Below are positions 8,469 to 16,058 of a DNA stretch of 64,000 bases, one piece after another (the stretch's first letter is position 1; the number at the start of each line of letters is the position of its first letter). Made by a program: the position numbers and the translations under genes. The stretch is from Flavobacterium sp. ACN6 (GTDB taxonomy: Bacteria; Bacteroidota; Bacteroidia; Flavobacteriales; Flavobacteriaceae): positions 452,520 through 516,519 of the forward strand of contig NZ_MRCQ01000002.1 in the NCBI RefSeq assembly GCF_002304005.1, written 5' to 3'. The notes beneath the pieces were generated by a model, which was not told the DNA's origin, did not search any database, and saw only the letters and a list, made by a program, of their open reading frames with translations.

Positions 8469-8990
8469 ATGAAAAAATTACAGATTATTTGCCTAGCTGC
8501 TTTTGCTTTTTTATTCTCTAACACAACATTCGCTCAAGAAACAGAAGCAACAAATTACGATCAAGGATTTAGATTAGGATTTGGAGTTAACGGAGGACTT
8601 CCAACCGACAACGATTATGACTGGGCTCTTGGTGGAGACGTTCGTTTACAATACGATCTTTCTAAAAAGACATCGTTAACCTTAACAACAGGTTTTACTA
8701 ATTTATTTAATGGCAAAAAAGATGCCGTAGGAAATGACATTAAAGATCTTGGATTTATTCCCGCTAAAGCTGGTTTTAAAGCCTTCGTTTTAAAAGATCA
8801 ATTTTATGTTCTAGGAGAACTAGGTGCTGGTTTTGCAGTAACAAACGGTTACAACAACACTACTTTTTTATGGGCGCCAGGAATTGGATACGCTAATAAA
8901 TACATCGATTTAAGTGTTCGTTACGAAGATTATCATGATTTTAGAACCAATCAAGTAGCACTTCGTGTTGCATATGGTTTTAAACTTTAA
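8469..8990 (+). CDS. Small outer-membrane beta-barrel protein
   Basis: Secreted protein of 173 residues. A signal peptide (residues 1-22, ending NTTFAQ) is followed by alternating hydrophobic/polar strands typical of an eight-stranded barrel (GFRLGFGVNGGLP, LSLTTGF-like segments, YVLGELGAGFAV) and it ends on an amphipathic strand with a C-terminal leucine (VALRVAYGFKL). This matches the OmpW/OmpX-like 'outer membrane beta-barrel' families of Bacteroidota. The role is unknown; a small pore or structural barrel is likely. A strong terminator follows at 9024-9060. Confidence 0.82.
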   Translation: MKKLQIICLAAFAFLFSNTTFAQETEATNYDQGFRLGFGVNGGLPTDNDYDWALGGDVRLQYDLSKKTSLTLTTGFTNLFNGKKDAVGNDIKDLGFIPAKAGFKAFVLKDQFYVLGELGAGFAVTNGYNNTTFLWAPGIGYANKYIDLSVRYEDYHDFRTNQVALRVAYGFKL

Positions 8991-9023
8991 AAAATAGGTT
9001 TAATTTATTATTTTGTTTTTGGT

Positions 9024-9060
9024 AAAAACCCGACAGCTCGCATAGTCTGTCGGGTTTTTT
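9024..9060 (+). terminator. CCCGAC-type terminator of the beta-barrel gene
   Basis: The stem AAAAACCCGACAG / CTGTCGGGTTTTT has a 10-nt loop and ends in a run of six T, a textbook intrinsic terminator. The same CCCGAC core recurs at 9089-9125, 3220-3250 and 47808-47840. Confidence 0.85.
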
Positions 9061-9088
9061 ATTTCTAAAATTTTCCAGTTATAGTAAA

Positions 9089-9125
9089 AAGCAACCCGAC
9101 AGATTTTAAAACCTATCGGGTTGCT
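9089..9125 (-). terminator. CCCGAC-type terminator of the ppk2 gene
   Basis: The stem AAGCAACCCGA...TCGGGTTGCTT is preceded on the plus strand by AAAAA (9085-9090), which gives a U-run for minus-strand transcripts. It lies 48 bp after the ppk2 stop codon, back to back with the previous terminator. Confidence 0.7.
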
Positions 9126-9172
9126 TCGTCTATAAAAATTATCTAATTGACATATTCTCAAATTATGCAATT

Positions 9173-10051
9173 CTAACTCTTTTCCAATGTTTTCTTATAC
9201 ATTTCAAAATTGTCTTTAATTTCCTTAGCTAAGTCAGGAACCTGAATATCAGTATATTGTTTCATTTCTTCCCAGATAATTTTAGCTACAATATAACGCG
9301 CCATATCTTTATCATCTGCAGGAACCACGTACCAAGGCGCATGCTCTTTAGAAGTCTGATTTATTGCTTCTTCATAATATTCCTGATATTCATCCCAATG
9401 TTCGCGTTCCTTAAGATCTCCCGGCGAAAATTTCCAATTGTGCTTTCCTTCTTCTAAACGGCGTAATAATCGAGATTTCTGTTCGTCTTTGCTTAAATGC
9501 AGAAAAAACTTCATTACAATCGTTCCGTTTTCAGCAATATGTTTTTCGAAATTATTGATTTGTTCAATTCTGTTATTCCAAAATTTTGGCTTGATATCGT
9601 CAACCGACTTAATATCTGGTAGATTCTCTGCCAAAATATACTCAGGATGCACTCTTGTCACCAAAACATTCTCATAATGTGTTCTATTAAAAATCGCAAA
9701 TTTTCCTTTTTCGGGCAAAGCAATATAATGACGCCATAAATAATCGTGTTCCAATTCAGTCGAATTTGGTGTCTTAAAACTATGAACCACAACCCCGCGT
9801 GGATTAAATTCTTTAAAAACTTCTCGAATCAAACTATCTTTTCCAGAAGTATCCATTCCTTGCAGGCAGATTAAAACCGAATATTTATTATGCGCATACA
9901 TGATATCCTGCAAATCACTCAATTTTGACTGAACCTTATCTAGTTTTTCTTCTTTTTCATCATCATCTGCATCAACATTTAATAAAGTCGGAAGCGTCTT
10001 TAATTTTATTTTATCTACAACTTTAAAATCTTTCGGGTCTATTGATTTCAT
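9173..10051 (-). CDS. Polyphosphate kinase 2 (PPK2) family phosphotransferase
   Basis: Transfers phosphate between polyphosphate and nucleotides (AMP, ADP or GDP, depending on subclass) in the cytoplasm. The Walker A sequence GMDTSGKDS is followed by the PPK2 lid region and NRTHYENVLVTRVHPE (Walker B region), then DEYQEYYEEAI and APWYVVPADDK. The chosen ATG at 10051 (MKSIDPKDF, 292 residues) fits the family. Upstream in-frame ATGs at 10126, 10111, 10096 and 10072 would add an atypical basic tail. Length near 290 suggests a single-domain class I or III enzyme; AMP versus ADP preference cannot be settled by eye. Confidence 0.9.
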   Translation of the reverse strand: MKSIDPKDFKVVDKIKLKTLPTLLNVDADDDEKEEKLDKVQSKLSDLQDIMYAHNKYSVLICLQGMDTSGKDSLIREVFKEFNPRGVVVHSFKTPNSTELEHDYLWRHYIALPEKGKFAIFNRTHYENVLVTRVHPEYILAENLPDIKSVDDIKPKFWNNRIEQINNFEKHIAENGTIVMKFFLHLSKDEQKSRLLRRLEEGKHNWKFSPGDLKEREHWDEYQEYYEEAINQTSKEHAPWYVVPADDKDMARYIVAKIIWEEMKQYTDIQVPDLAKEIKDNFEMYKKTLEKS

Positions 10052-10154
10052 ATTTTTAATTTTTTGTCTCATAAATATACTAATTTTACGAAGCATATTC
10101 CTGCTATTCATTGCAATACTTTTCAATAAATTGCTTTTTTCTAAGCCATAACAA

Positions 10155-10234
10155 GAGCTTCCGCTGGTCGCTTTGTTCTGTCAAGAAAAAATTCAATTTC
10201 TTTTCAAAGTATTTTCATTGCTATCAGGGCTAGG
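10155..10234 (+). other. Diverged copy of a GAGC...GGGCTA structured intergenic element
   Basis: Begins GAGCTTCCGCTGGTCGCTTTG and ends CATTGCTATCAGGGCTAGG. Ends and layout resemble the element at 48647-48734, which starts GGAGCTGTTTCCCGCT and ends CCATCGGGGCTA. The middle can form a weak A/T hairpin. It lies between divergent ppk2 and the DUF6929-like gene, in the same orientation as the downstream gene. It could be a transcribed RNA motif or a mobile repeat. Confidence 0.4.
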
Positions 10235-10258
10235 CAGTTATTTTCAAAACAACAATTC

Positions 10259-11095
10259 ATGGAAAAATTCACATTAGAAATACTATTTCAAATCATCGGA
10301 ATCGGCTCGGCATCAGGATTATTTTATAATAACGATGCACTTTACATCATTGGCGACAACAGCGGATTCTTGTACGAGTACAATATGCAGAACCAGCAAT
10401 TAAATCAACACGCTTTAATTGAAAATCCGACACAAAATATCCCAAAAAATTTAAAACCCGATTTCGAATCATTAACACATCATAACGACACGCTTTATGT
10501 TTTTGGTTCCGGTTCTACCGAAAACCGAAACAAAATGATCGAATTCGATTTGAAGTCCAAAACCGTTTTAAAGAAAAACAATTTGGTAGATATATACGGT
10601 TTAATGCAAAGTTTTGGGGAAATAAAACCCGAAGATTTCAATTTGGAAGGTGCCATTTTCGATGGCGAAAACTGGTATTTATTCAATCGAGGCAACGGAA
10701 TTTCAAACAAAAACACCATTTTTACCATTCATGCAAAAAGTCTTGAAGATGAATTTGCGTTGATTGCTGTCAATTACAAACTTCCAAAAATAAATGGCGT
10801 TCGTTCGAGTTTTACCGATGCCGTTTTAGTCGATGATAAAATCTATTTCCTTTCAACCGCAGAAGACACTAAATCAACTTATGACGACGGCGAAATCTTA
10901 GGAAGTTTCATTGGCAGAATTGATCTTAAAACCATGAAAATCGATTTTACCCAAAAAATAACGGCAACCAATAAATTTGAAGGTTTGACTTTCTATAAAA
11001 AAGAAAACAATAAAATCGAGTTTTTACTTTGTGAAGATAATGACACGGATCTTTTAGAAACTAAGATTTATAAATTGACGATTCCTGTAAAATAA
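10259..11095 (+). CDS. DUF6929-like predicted beta-propeller protein
   Basis: A 278-residue protein without signal peptide or membrane helix. Repeating strand pairs such as GLFYNNDALYIIGDNSGFLYEY, DTLYVFGSGS, NWYLFNRGN and DKIYFLSTAED suggest a beta-propeller of five to six blades. Conserved PDFESLTHHNDTLYVFGSGS-like and EDFNLEGA segments recall the DUF6929 family, although I make that match from memory. There is no known reaction. It is followed 77 bp later by a secreted prolyl oligopeptidase on the same strand, but no functional link is evident. Confidence 0.7.
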   Translation: MEKFTLEILFQIIGIGSASGLFYNNDALYIIGDNSGFLYEYNMQNQQLNQHALIENPTQNIPKNLKPDFESLTHHNDTLYVFGSGSTENRNKMIEFDLKSKTVLKKNNLVDIYGLMQSFGEIKPEDFNLEGAIFDGENWYLFNRGNGISNKNTIFTIHAKSLEDEFALIAVNYKLPKINGVRSSFTDAVLVDDKIYFLSTAEDTKSTYDDGEILGSFIGRIDLKTMKIDFTQKITATNKFEGLTFYKKENNKIEFLLCEDNDTDLLETKIYKLTIPVK

Positions 11096-11172
11096 TGCAG
11101 CATTTTTTTATTTAGACAGTCTTTGTCTATATCAGAATATCATAAGTAATAATTATAAACCATAAAAAAATA

Positions 11173-13329
11173 ATGATCAGAAAAACCACTTTCGCTCTTT
11201 TAGTTTTTATTACAAGTCAAATATCACACGCACAATTTCAATATCCTTCAACACCTGAACATCCAGTTGTAGATGATTATTTTGGAACAAAAATCACAGA
11301 TTCTTACCGCTGGATAGAAGACATGAAAAACCCAGAAGTGCAAAAATGGTTTAAAGATCAAGGCGATTATACCAATTCTGTTATTAAAAAAATCTCTGGC
11401 CGTGATGCTCTTTTCAATAGAATGAAAGAAATGCAGACTTTAGGAGGAGATACTTATAGTTATGTGCAGCAATACGGAGAGAATTATTACTACACCAAAA
11501 AGAAAAAAGAAGAAAGTATTGATAAACTCTTCATTCGTAAAGGCTTAAATGGAACCGAAGTTTTAATCTTAGATCCTAATACTTATAAAAAAGATGCAAC
11601 GATTACCAATTTTACAATAAGCCCGGATCAGAAAAAATTAGCGGTTACCTTATCTCAAGACGGTGCAGAAGTTTGTGATCTGCGAATTATGGATCTTGAG
11701 TCTAAAACTTTTCTCGAGGATAATTTAACGCCGGTATGGAGCGAATTTAGTTTCACATTTACCCCAGACAGTAAAGGGATTACTTATACAAAAATGAGTA
11801 CTAATGATAGTAAAAGTGATAATTTTCTAAAAAACATGAAATCTTTGCTTCACACTATTGGCAGCAATCCTGAAACAGATAAAATTCTGGCTTCAAAAGA
11901 GAATAATCCAAATTTAAACCTTCTGTCGGAGCAGTTTCCTGACATCACTTTCTCTGACAATTATACATACATAATTTTAGAAATCGGATCTACAAAAAGC
12001 GAAATATTGGCTTTTTATGCTCCTTACTCAGAACTTAGCAATCCTAAAATAAATTGGAAACCGCTTATTAAATATGAAGACGAAATTACAAGCTATCAAA
12101 TAATTGGAGATCAATTCTTTTTTCTTTCACACAAAAATGCACCAAATTATAAAATAGGATTAACGGATATTAAAAATCCTACTATCAACAATGCTAAAAT
12201 TGTAATTCCGGAAGGCAATAAAATATTGCGCAGAATTCAGAAAACTAAAAATTTCATTTATTATACTTTAAGTGACGGAATCGTTCAGGACAAATATCAG
12301 ATTAACCCAAAAACATTAGAAAGTAAAACAATAGCTCTTCCAAAAGGTTCAAATGGAGGTTATGCTTTAAACTCTCGTGAAAATGATAATTTACTGTTTT
12401 TCAACAATGGCTGGATCACGCCTTCTACGACTTATTATTTTGATGGTGGTTCTGGCCGCTTAGAAAAGTCAAAACAATTTATTTCCAGCGGAAATTATCC
12501 CGACTTTTCAAAACAATATGTTGTAAAAGAAATTGAAGTACCAAGTCATGACGGCGTTATGGTTCCTTTATCTATTATTTATCCTAAAAATATTAAAATG
12601 GACGGTTCTGCTCCTTGTTATATTAGCGGTTATGGTGCATACGGATCAAGCAGAACGCCGTATTATATTGGCGATGATTTTATGGCATTGCTGGAGCAAA
12701 ACACTGTGATTGCTTTTGCACACGTTAGAGGCGGCGGGGAAAAAGGAGCAAATTGGCATAAAGGAGGTCAAAAAGCAACTAAACCAAATACTTGGAAAGA
12801 TTTTATCGCTTGTTCTGAATATTTGATAAAAGAAAAATATACTTCAGCTGCTAAACTTATTGGAAATGGCGCCAGTATGGGAGGTGTATTAATTGGAAGA
12901 GCAATTACAGAACGCCCTGATCTTTTTAGAGTGGCACTTATTGAGGTTGGCGACACCAATATTATACGAAGTGAAATTACTCCGAATGGTCCAAATCAAA
13001 TACCGGAAATTGGCACTTTAAAAAATGAAACAGACACTAAATATCTTCTAGAAATGGATGCGCAAAGCAAGGTTAAAAAAGGAGAAAAATATCCTGCTGT
13101 ATTAGTTCATACTGGAATCAACGATGCAAGAGTAGATTCTTGGATTCCAGGTAAGTTTGCAGCAATTTTACAAAATTACAATAGTTCAGAAAGACCAATC
13201 TTATTGCATGTAAATTACGCAAACGGACATTTTTCTAATGATCTAGACGTAACTTATAATGATAGTGCTGATATGTTTGCTTTTGCGTTGTGGCAGGTTG
13301 GAAATTCAAAATTTCAAATTGCGGAATAA
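11173..13329 (+). CDS. Prolyl oligopeptidase family serine peptidase (S9A), secreted
   Basis: Post-proline cleaving peptidase of 718 residues, probably periplasmic. A signal peptide (residues 1-20, ISHAQ) is followed by the S9 N-terminal region (YPSTPEHPVVDDYFG..DSYRWIEDM), a seven-bladed propeller (about 80-430) and an alpha/beta hydrolase domain. The nucleophile is Ser568 in GNGASMGG. The acid lies in GINDARVD (around residue 651) and the base is His686 in YANGHF. The usual oxyanion pattern RGGGEKG and YGAYG are present. The sequence around the serine, ASMGG instead of the more frequent S-x-GG with N or A, is a mild variant. Confidence 0.92.
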   Translation: MIRKTTFALLVFITSQISHAQFQYPSTPEHPVVDDYFGTKITDSYRWIEDMKNPEVQKWFKDQGDYTNSVIKKISGRDALFNRMKEMQTLGGDTYSYVQQYGENYYYTKKKKEESIDKLFIRKGLNGTEVLILDPNTYKKDATITNFTISPDQKKLAVTLSQDGAEVCDLRIMDLESKTFLEDNLTPVWSEFSFTFTPDSKGITYTKMSTNDSKSDNFLKNMKSLLHTIGSNPETDKILASKENNPNLNLLSEQFPDITFSDNYTYIILEIGSTKSEILAFYAPYSELSNPKINWKPLIKYEDEITSYQIIGDQFFFLSHKNAPNYKIGLTDIKNPTINNAKIVIPEGNKILRRIQKTKNFIYYTLSDGIVQDKYQINPKTLESKTIALPKGSNGGYALNSRENDNLLFFNNGWITPSTTYYFDGGSGRLEKSKQFISSGNYPDFSKQYVVKEIEVPSHDGVMVPLSIIYPKNIKMDGSAPCYISGYGAYGSSRTPYYIGDDFMALLEQNTVIAFAHVRGGGEKGANWHKGGQKATKPNTWKDFIACSEYLIKEKYTSAAKLIGNGASMGGVLIGRAITERPDLFRVALIEVGDTNIIRSEITPNGPNQIPEIGTLKNETDTKYLLEMDAQSKVKKGEKYPAVLVHTGINDARVDSWIPGKFAAILQNYNSSERPILLHVNYANGHFSNDLDVTYNDSADMFAFALWQVGNSKFQIAE

Positions 13330-13461
13330 TCAATTAGCATAAATTAAATTCACCTTTTACTTTGTATAATTCTTTGTGAATCTCTGTCTAATAATTTTAC
13401 CGCAAAGATTCACAAAGAATAAACGCAGAGAAGCACAAAGTATTTCGATTACCATAATCGT

Positions 13462-13552
13462 AGAGACGCACTGTAGTGCGTCTACACAAAGAATGTCAAT
13501 ACCAAACATTGCAGATTCTGTGGTGTTAGACGCACTGCAGTGCGTCTCTACA
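13462..13552. repeat. Paired palindromic repeat AGACGCACTGCAGTGCGTCT, copy A
   Basis: Two near-perfect palindromes at 13464-13483 and 13528-13547 start 64 bp apart. The right one, AGACGCACTGCAGTGCGTCT, is perfect. The pair and part of the spacer (GATTCTgtGgtGTTAGACGC) are repeated at 14273-14363, again with a 64-bp period. This resembles REP/BIME-type elements; no REP-associated transposase was seen in the window. Confidence 0.85.
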
Positions 13553-13582
13553 TAAAAATTTTCATGAAATCAAAAATCACGA

Positions 13583-14245
13583 ATGAAAAAACTCTACAAA
13601 ACCATTACAATTATTCTGTTTTTTGTAAGCCTTAAAAGCTATTCTCAAACACGAGAAGCCATAATTCATTTTAAAGACGGAGATTCTATTGAAGGTTTTG
13701 CTTCTTTAAAATTCAATAAAATAAAATTTAAGGTTACTCCCGAGGATAAACCAGATACTTGGGACGAGGAATTTGTTAAAAAAATTACATTCCTTGATTT
13801 TGGCGTTACTAGAACTTTCGAATATGTAAAGTTAAACTCTTTAGACAAACCAAAATTGGTTGAAATAATTACCCAAGGTGAAGCGACTTTATATAAAAAA
13901 ATAGGATCCGATTTTAGTCTTACAGACATGATTTATAATCCGTACGATGATCGCCCTGATAATACCTTAAGCCCAACTTTAAAAACACAATTAGGATCGC
14001 AGGCTCAACAACAATTATCAAATTCTAATGTAAGCGAACCTTCTACATTCTATTATATCAAAAAGCCAAAAGATAAATACCCAACTTGTTTAAACTGCGG
14101 TGTTATAAACGCGTGGAGAAAAAACACTTCCAAATTTTTCTCCGACTGTGATTTCATCGTTAAAAAATTAAAAGGCGACAAATGGGTTTTCGAAGACATT
14201 AAAGAAATTGTGGAATTTTATAATGATATTTGTTTGGGAGAATAA
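13583..14245 (+). CDS. Secreted protein of unknown function between palindrome pairs
   Basis: A 220-residue protein with a signal peptide (residues 1-21, LKSYSQ). The mature N-terminal part is beta-rich (EAIIHFKDGDSIEGFASLKFNK) and similar in feel to proteins annotated only as hypothetical in Flavobacteria. A CLNC pair and one more cysteine lie near residues 170-195. It is flanked by two copies of a palindromic element exactly 811 bp apart. I do not recognise a function. The gene is probably periplasmic or outer-membrane associated. Confidence 0.75.
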   Translation: MKKLYKTITIILFFVSLKSYSQTREAIIHFKDGDSIEGFASLKFNKIKFKVTPEDKPDTWDEEFVKKITFLDFGVTRTFEYVKLNSLDKPKLVEIITQGEATLYKKIGSDFSLTDMIYNPYDDRPDNTLSPTLKTQLGSQAQQQLSNSNVSEPSTFYYIKKPKDKYPTCLNCGVINAWRKNTSKFFSDCDFIVKKLKGDKWVFEDIKEIVEFYNDICLGE

Positions 14246-14272
14246 AAAACTGCAAACTGTCAACATATCACG

Positions 14273-14363
14273 AAAGACGCACTGCGGTACGTTTACTAAA
14301 GTATATATAAAAAAAAACATCATCGATTCTCTGACGTTAGACGCACTGCAGTGCGTCTCTACA
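14273..14363. repeat. Paired palindromic repeat, copy B
   Basis: The left palindrome (14275-14294, degraded: AGACGCACTGCGGTACGTTT) and the perfect right palindrome (14339-14358) start 64 bp apart, as in copy A. The CATnnnGATTCT and GTTAGACGC spacer sequence is shared with copy A. It is followed by CTTTGAACC-type words at 14365-14403, which fill the rest of the gap before the sigma factor gene. Confidence 0.8.
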
Positions 14364-14486
14364 GTAAAAACTTTGAACCTTTGTAGCTTTGTAACTTTGA
14401 ACCTAAAAAAAATATTTTAATATTTTTTTCATACCTCTCCCAACCTTTTTATCTTTTTATCTCTCTATATAAGAAAGACAACAATT

Positions 14487-15023
14487 GTGATAAACGAGAC
14501 TCAAATAGCAAACTGTAAAAAAATGCACCGCGATGCCCAGCGCGAGGTGTACGAATACATGGCGCCCAGATTGTACCGCCTCTGTAAACGATATTTAAAA
14601 AAGGAAGAAGAAATTGAAGAAGCGCTGGCCGATTCTTTCTTCACCATTTTTACCAAACTGGATCAATTAAAAGAAGCGTATGCTTTTGAAGCATGGGCTA
14701 GAAGAATTACTGTAAACCATTGTTTGGCGAGGATTCGAAAAGAAACAAACTTCAATATGTACCTTGACGATGTTAAGCTGATTGCTCAGCCTTCAACAGA
14801 AGAATTGACAACATTGGAAGAAGAAGATTTACTCAATTTATTAAACCACATCCCAGACGGCTGTAAAACAGTCTTTAACCTTTTTGTTATTGAAGGTTTC
14901 GGACACAAAGAAATAGCCGAAATGCTGAAGATCTCCGAAGGCACCTCAAAATCACAATTGAATGCCGCAAAGACCAAATTGAAAGAACTGGTTAATAAAC
15001 TGTATTATCAAAAAGCAAAATAG
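14487..15023 (+). CDS. ECF-family RNA polymerase sigma factor
   Basis: Extracytoplasmic-function sigma-70 factor of 178 residues. Region 2 (about 10-85) shows RDAQREVYEYMAPRLYRLC, EEALADSFFTIFTKL and FEAWARRITVNH. Region 4 (about 118-172) shows the helix-turn-helix HKEIAEMLKISEGTSKSQLN. The start is GTG at 14487 (MINETQI). The stop is followed two bases later by the ATG of a membrane anti-sigma-like protein, so the pair is translationally linked. It probably directs its own operon and the downstream VWA gene. Confidence 0.93.
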   Translation: MINETQIANCKKMHRDAQREVYEYMAPRLYRLCKRYLKKEEEIEEALADSFFTIFTKLDQLKEAYAFEAWARRITVNHCLARIRKETNFNMYLDDVKLIAQPSTEELTTLEEEDLLNLLNHIPDGCKTVFNLFVIEGFGHKEIAEMLKISEGTSKSQLNAAKTKLKELVNKLYYQKAK

Positions 15024-15025
15024 TC

Positions 15026-15979
15026 ATGGACAATCAAGATAAATTATTCGATAAAATAAAACAAGCTTCGCAAAATGCCGAGTTTAAGGACTTTCCCGGA
15101 ATAGAAAAAGTCTGGTCGCGTGTAGAAGACAAATTAGACAAAAAAGAAGATAAAAAAACAATTGCTTTATGGAAAAAAATTGCCATTGCTGCTTCTCTCC
15201 TTTTACTGATTTCTTTAGGTTCTCAGTTTTTACATACCGATAAAAATACCGTAACTGAAACTCCAAAGATGGTTATTCAGGAAACTGAAAAAGAGAATTC
15301 TCCAAAACCAGTTTTAGATGAAAAAAATACTTCTACTGGAATTGTTTCAAATGAAGAAGGGGTTAAAATTTTAGAAAATCAAACTAAAAGTAAAGAGCGC
15401 GTTGCCATTCAGGAATCTATTGCACCAAATACAGAGTTAGTCCAAGCTGCGCCTGCGCCAAGAATTGCAGCAGAAGCTGTTGTAGTTGCTGCGCCCGTAA
15501 CGGAAGAATCAATTGAAGAAGATGATAAAATTATTTCAAAAAAAGAACTTTCTTCAGAATCGCTTTATTTAAGAAGTCAGGAAAGAGAATCTGCTAAAGT
15601 CGCCTTTGCAGATAAAAGTGCCCAAAGAGCTAAGAAAAGTGCGCCTTTAGTAATTCTTAACGGAAACGCTATGGCACACAGCGACGAAGCGAAAAAAGAT
15701 AAAATGATGCAGAACGAACTTCCGAATCTAAATCCAGAAAATGTTGATTCACTCGTAGTTCTAGATGAACCATTATACATTATCGACGGTATTTATTATT
15801 CTGAAAATGATTTATTCGGCAATAATCCAACAAGTCCTTATGCACCGTTAGACAAACAAGACATTAAAACCATAACGATTTTACAAGATCTTGAAGCCAC
15901 TTCTAAATATGGCGAAAGAGGAAAAAAAGGCGTTGTCATTATTACTACTAAAACAGGAAAACCGGCTTTAAAAAAATAG
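15026..15979 (+). CDS. Anti-sigma-factor-like membrane protein with C-terminal TonB-plug-like segment
   Basis: A 317-residue single-pass protein. A cytoplasmic N-terminus (1-47) precedes one helix, KKIAIAASLLLLISLGSQFL (about 48-67). A long low-complexity periplasmic region rich in Glu, Ala and Lys follows. The last about 70 residues (LYIIDGIYYSEND, QDIKTITILQDLEATSKYGE, KKGVVIITTK) match the TonB-receptor plug pattern YIVDG..I..I..LKDA.A...YG..G..GV..ITTK. Placement immediately after an ECF sigma gene supports an anti-sigma role. The plug-like tail could contact outer-membrane transport partners, but that is inference. No FecR domain is present. Confidence 0.8.
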   Translation: MDNQDKLFDKIKQASQNAEFKDFPGIEKVWSRVEDKLDKKEDKKTIALWKKIAIAASLLLLISLGSQFLHTDKNTVTETPKMVIQETEKENSPKPVLDEKNTSTGIVSNEEGVKILENQTKSKERVAIQESIAPNTELVQAAPAPRIAAEAVVVAAPVTEESIEEDDKIISKKELSSESLYLRSQERESAKVAFADKSAQRAKKSAPLVILNGNAMAHSDEAKKDKMMQNELPNLNPENVDSLVVLDEPLYIIDGIYYSENDLFGNNPTSPYAPLDKQDIKTITILQDLEATSKYGERGKKGVVIITTKTGKPALKK

Positions 15980-16058
15980 CCAGACAAAAAAATCTGTGTC
16001 AAAGTTTAAAACCTTGACACAGAAAAACATCCGAACATTAATCTAAAAACTTATTATC

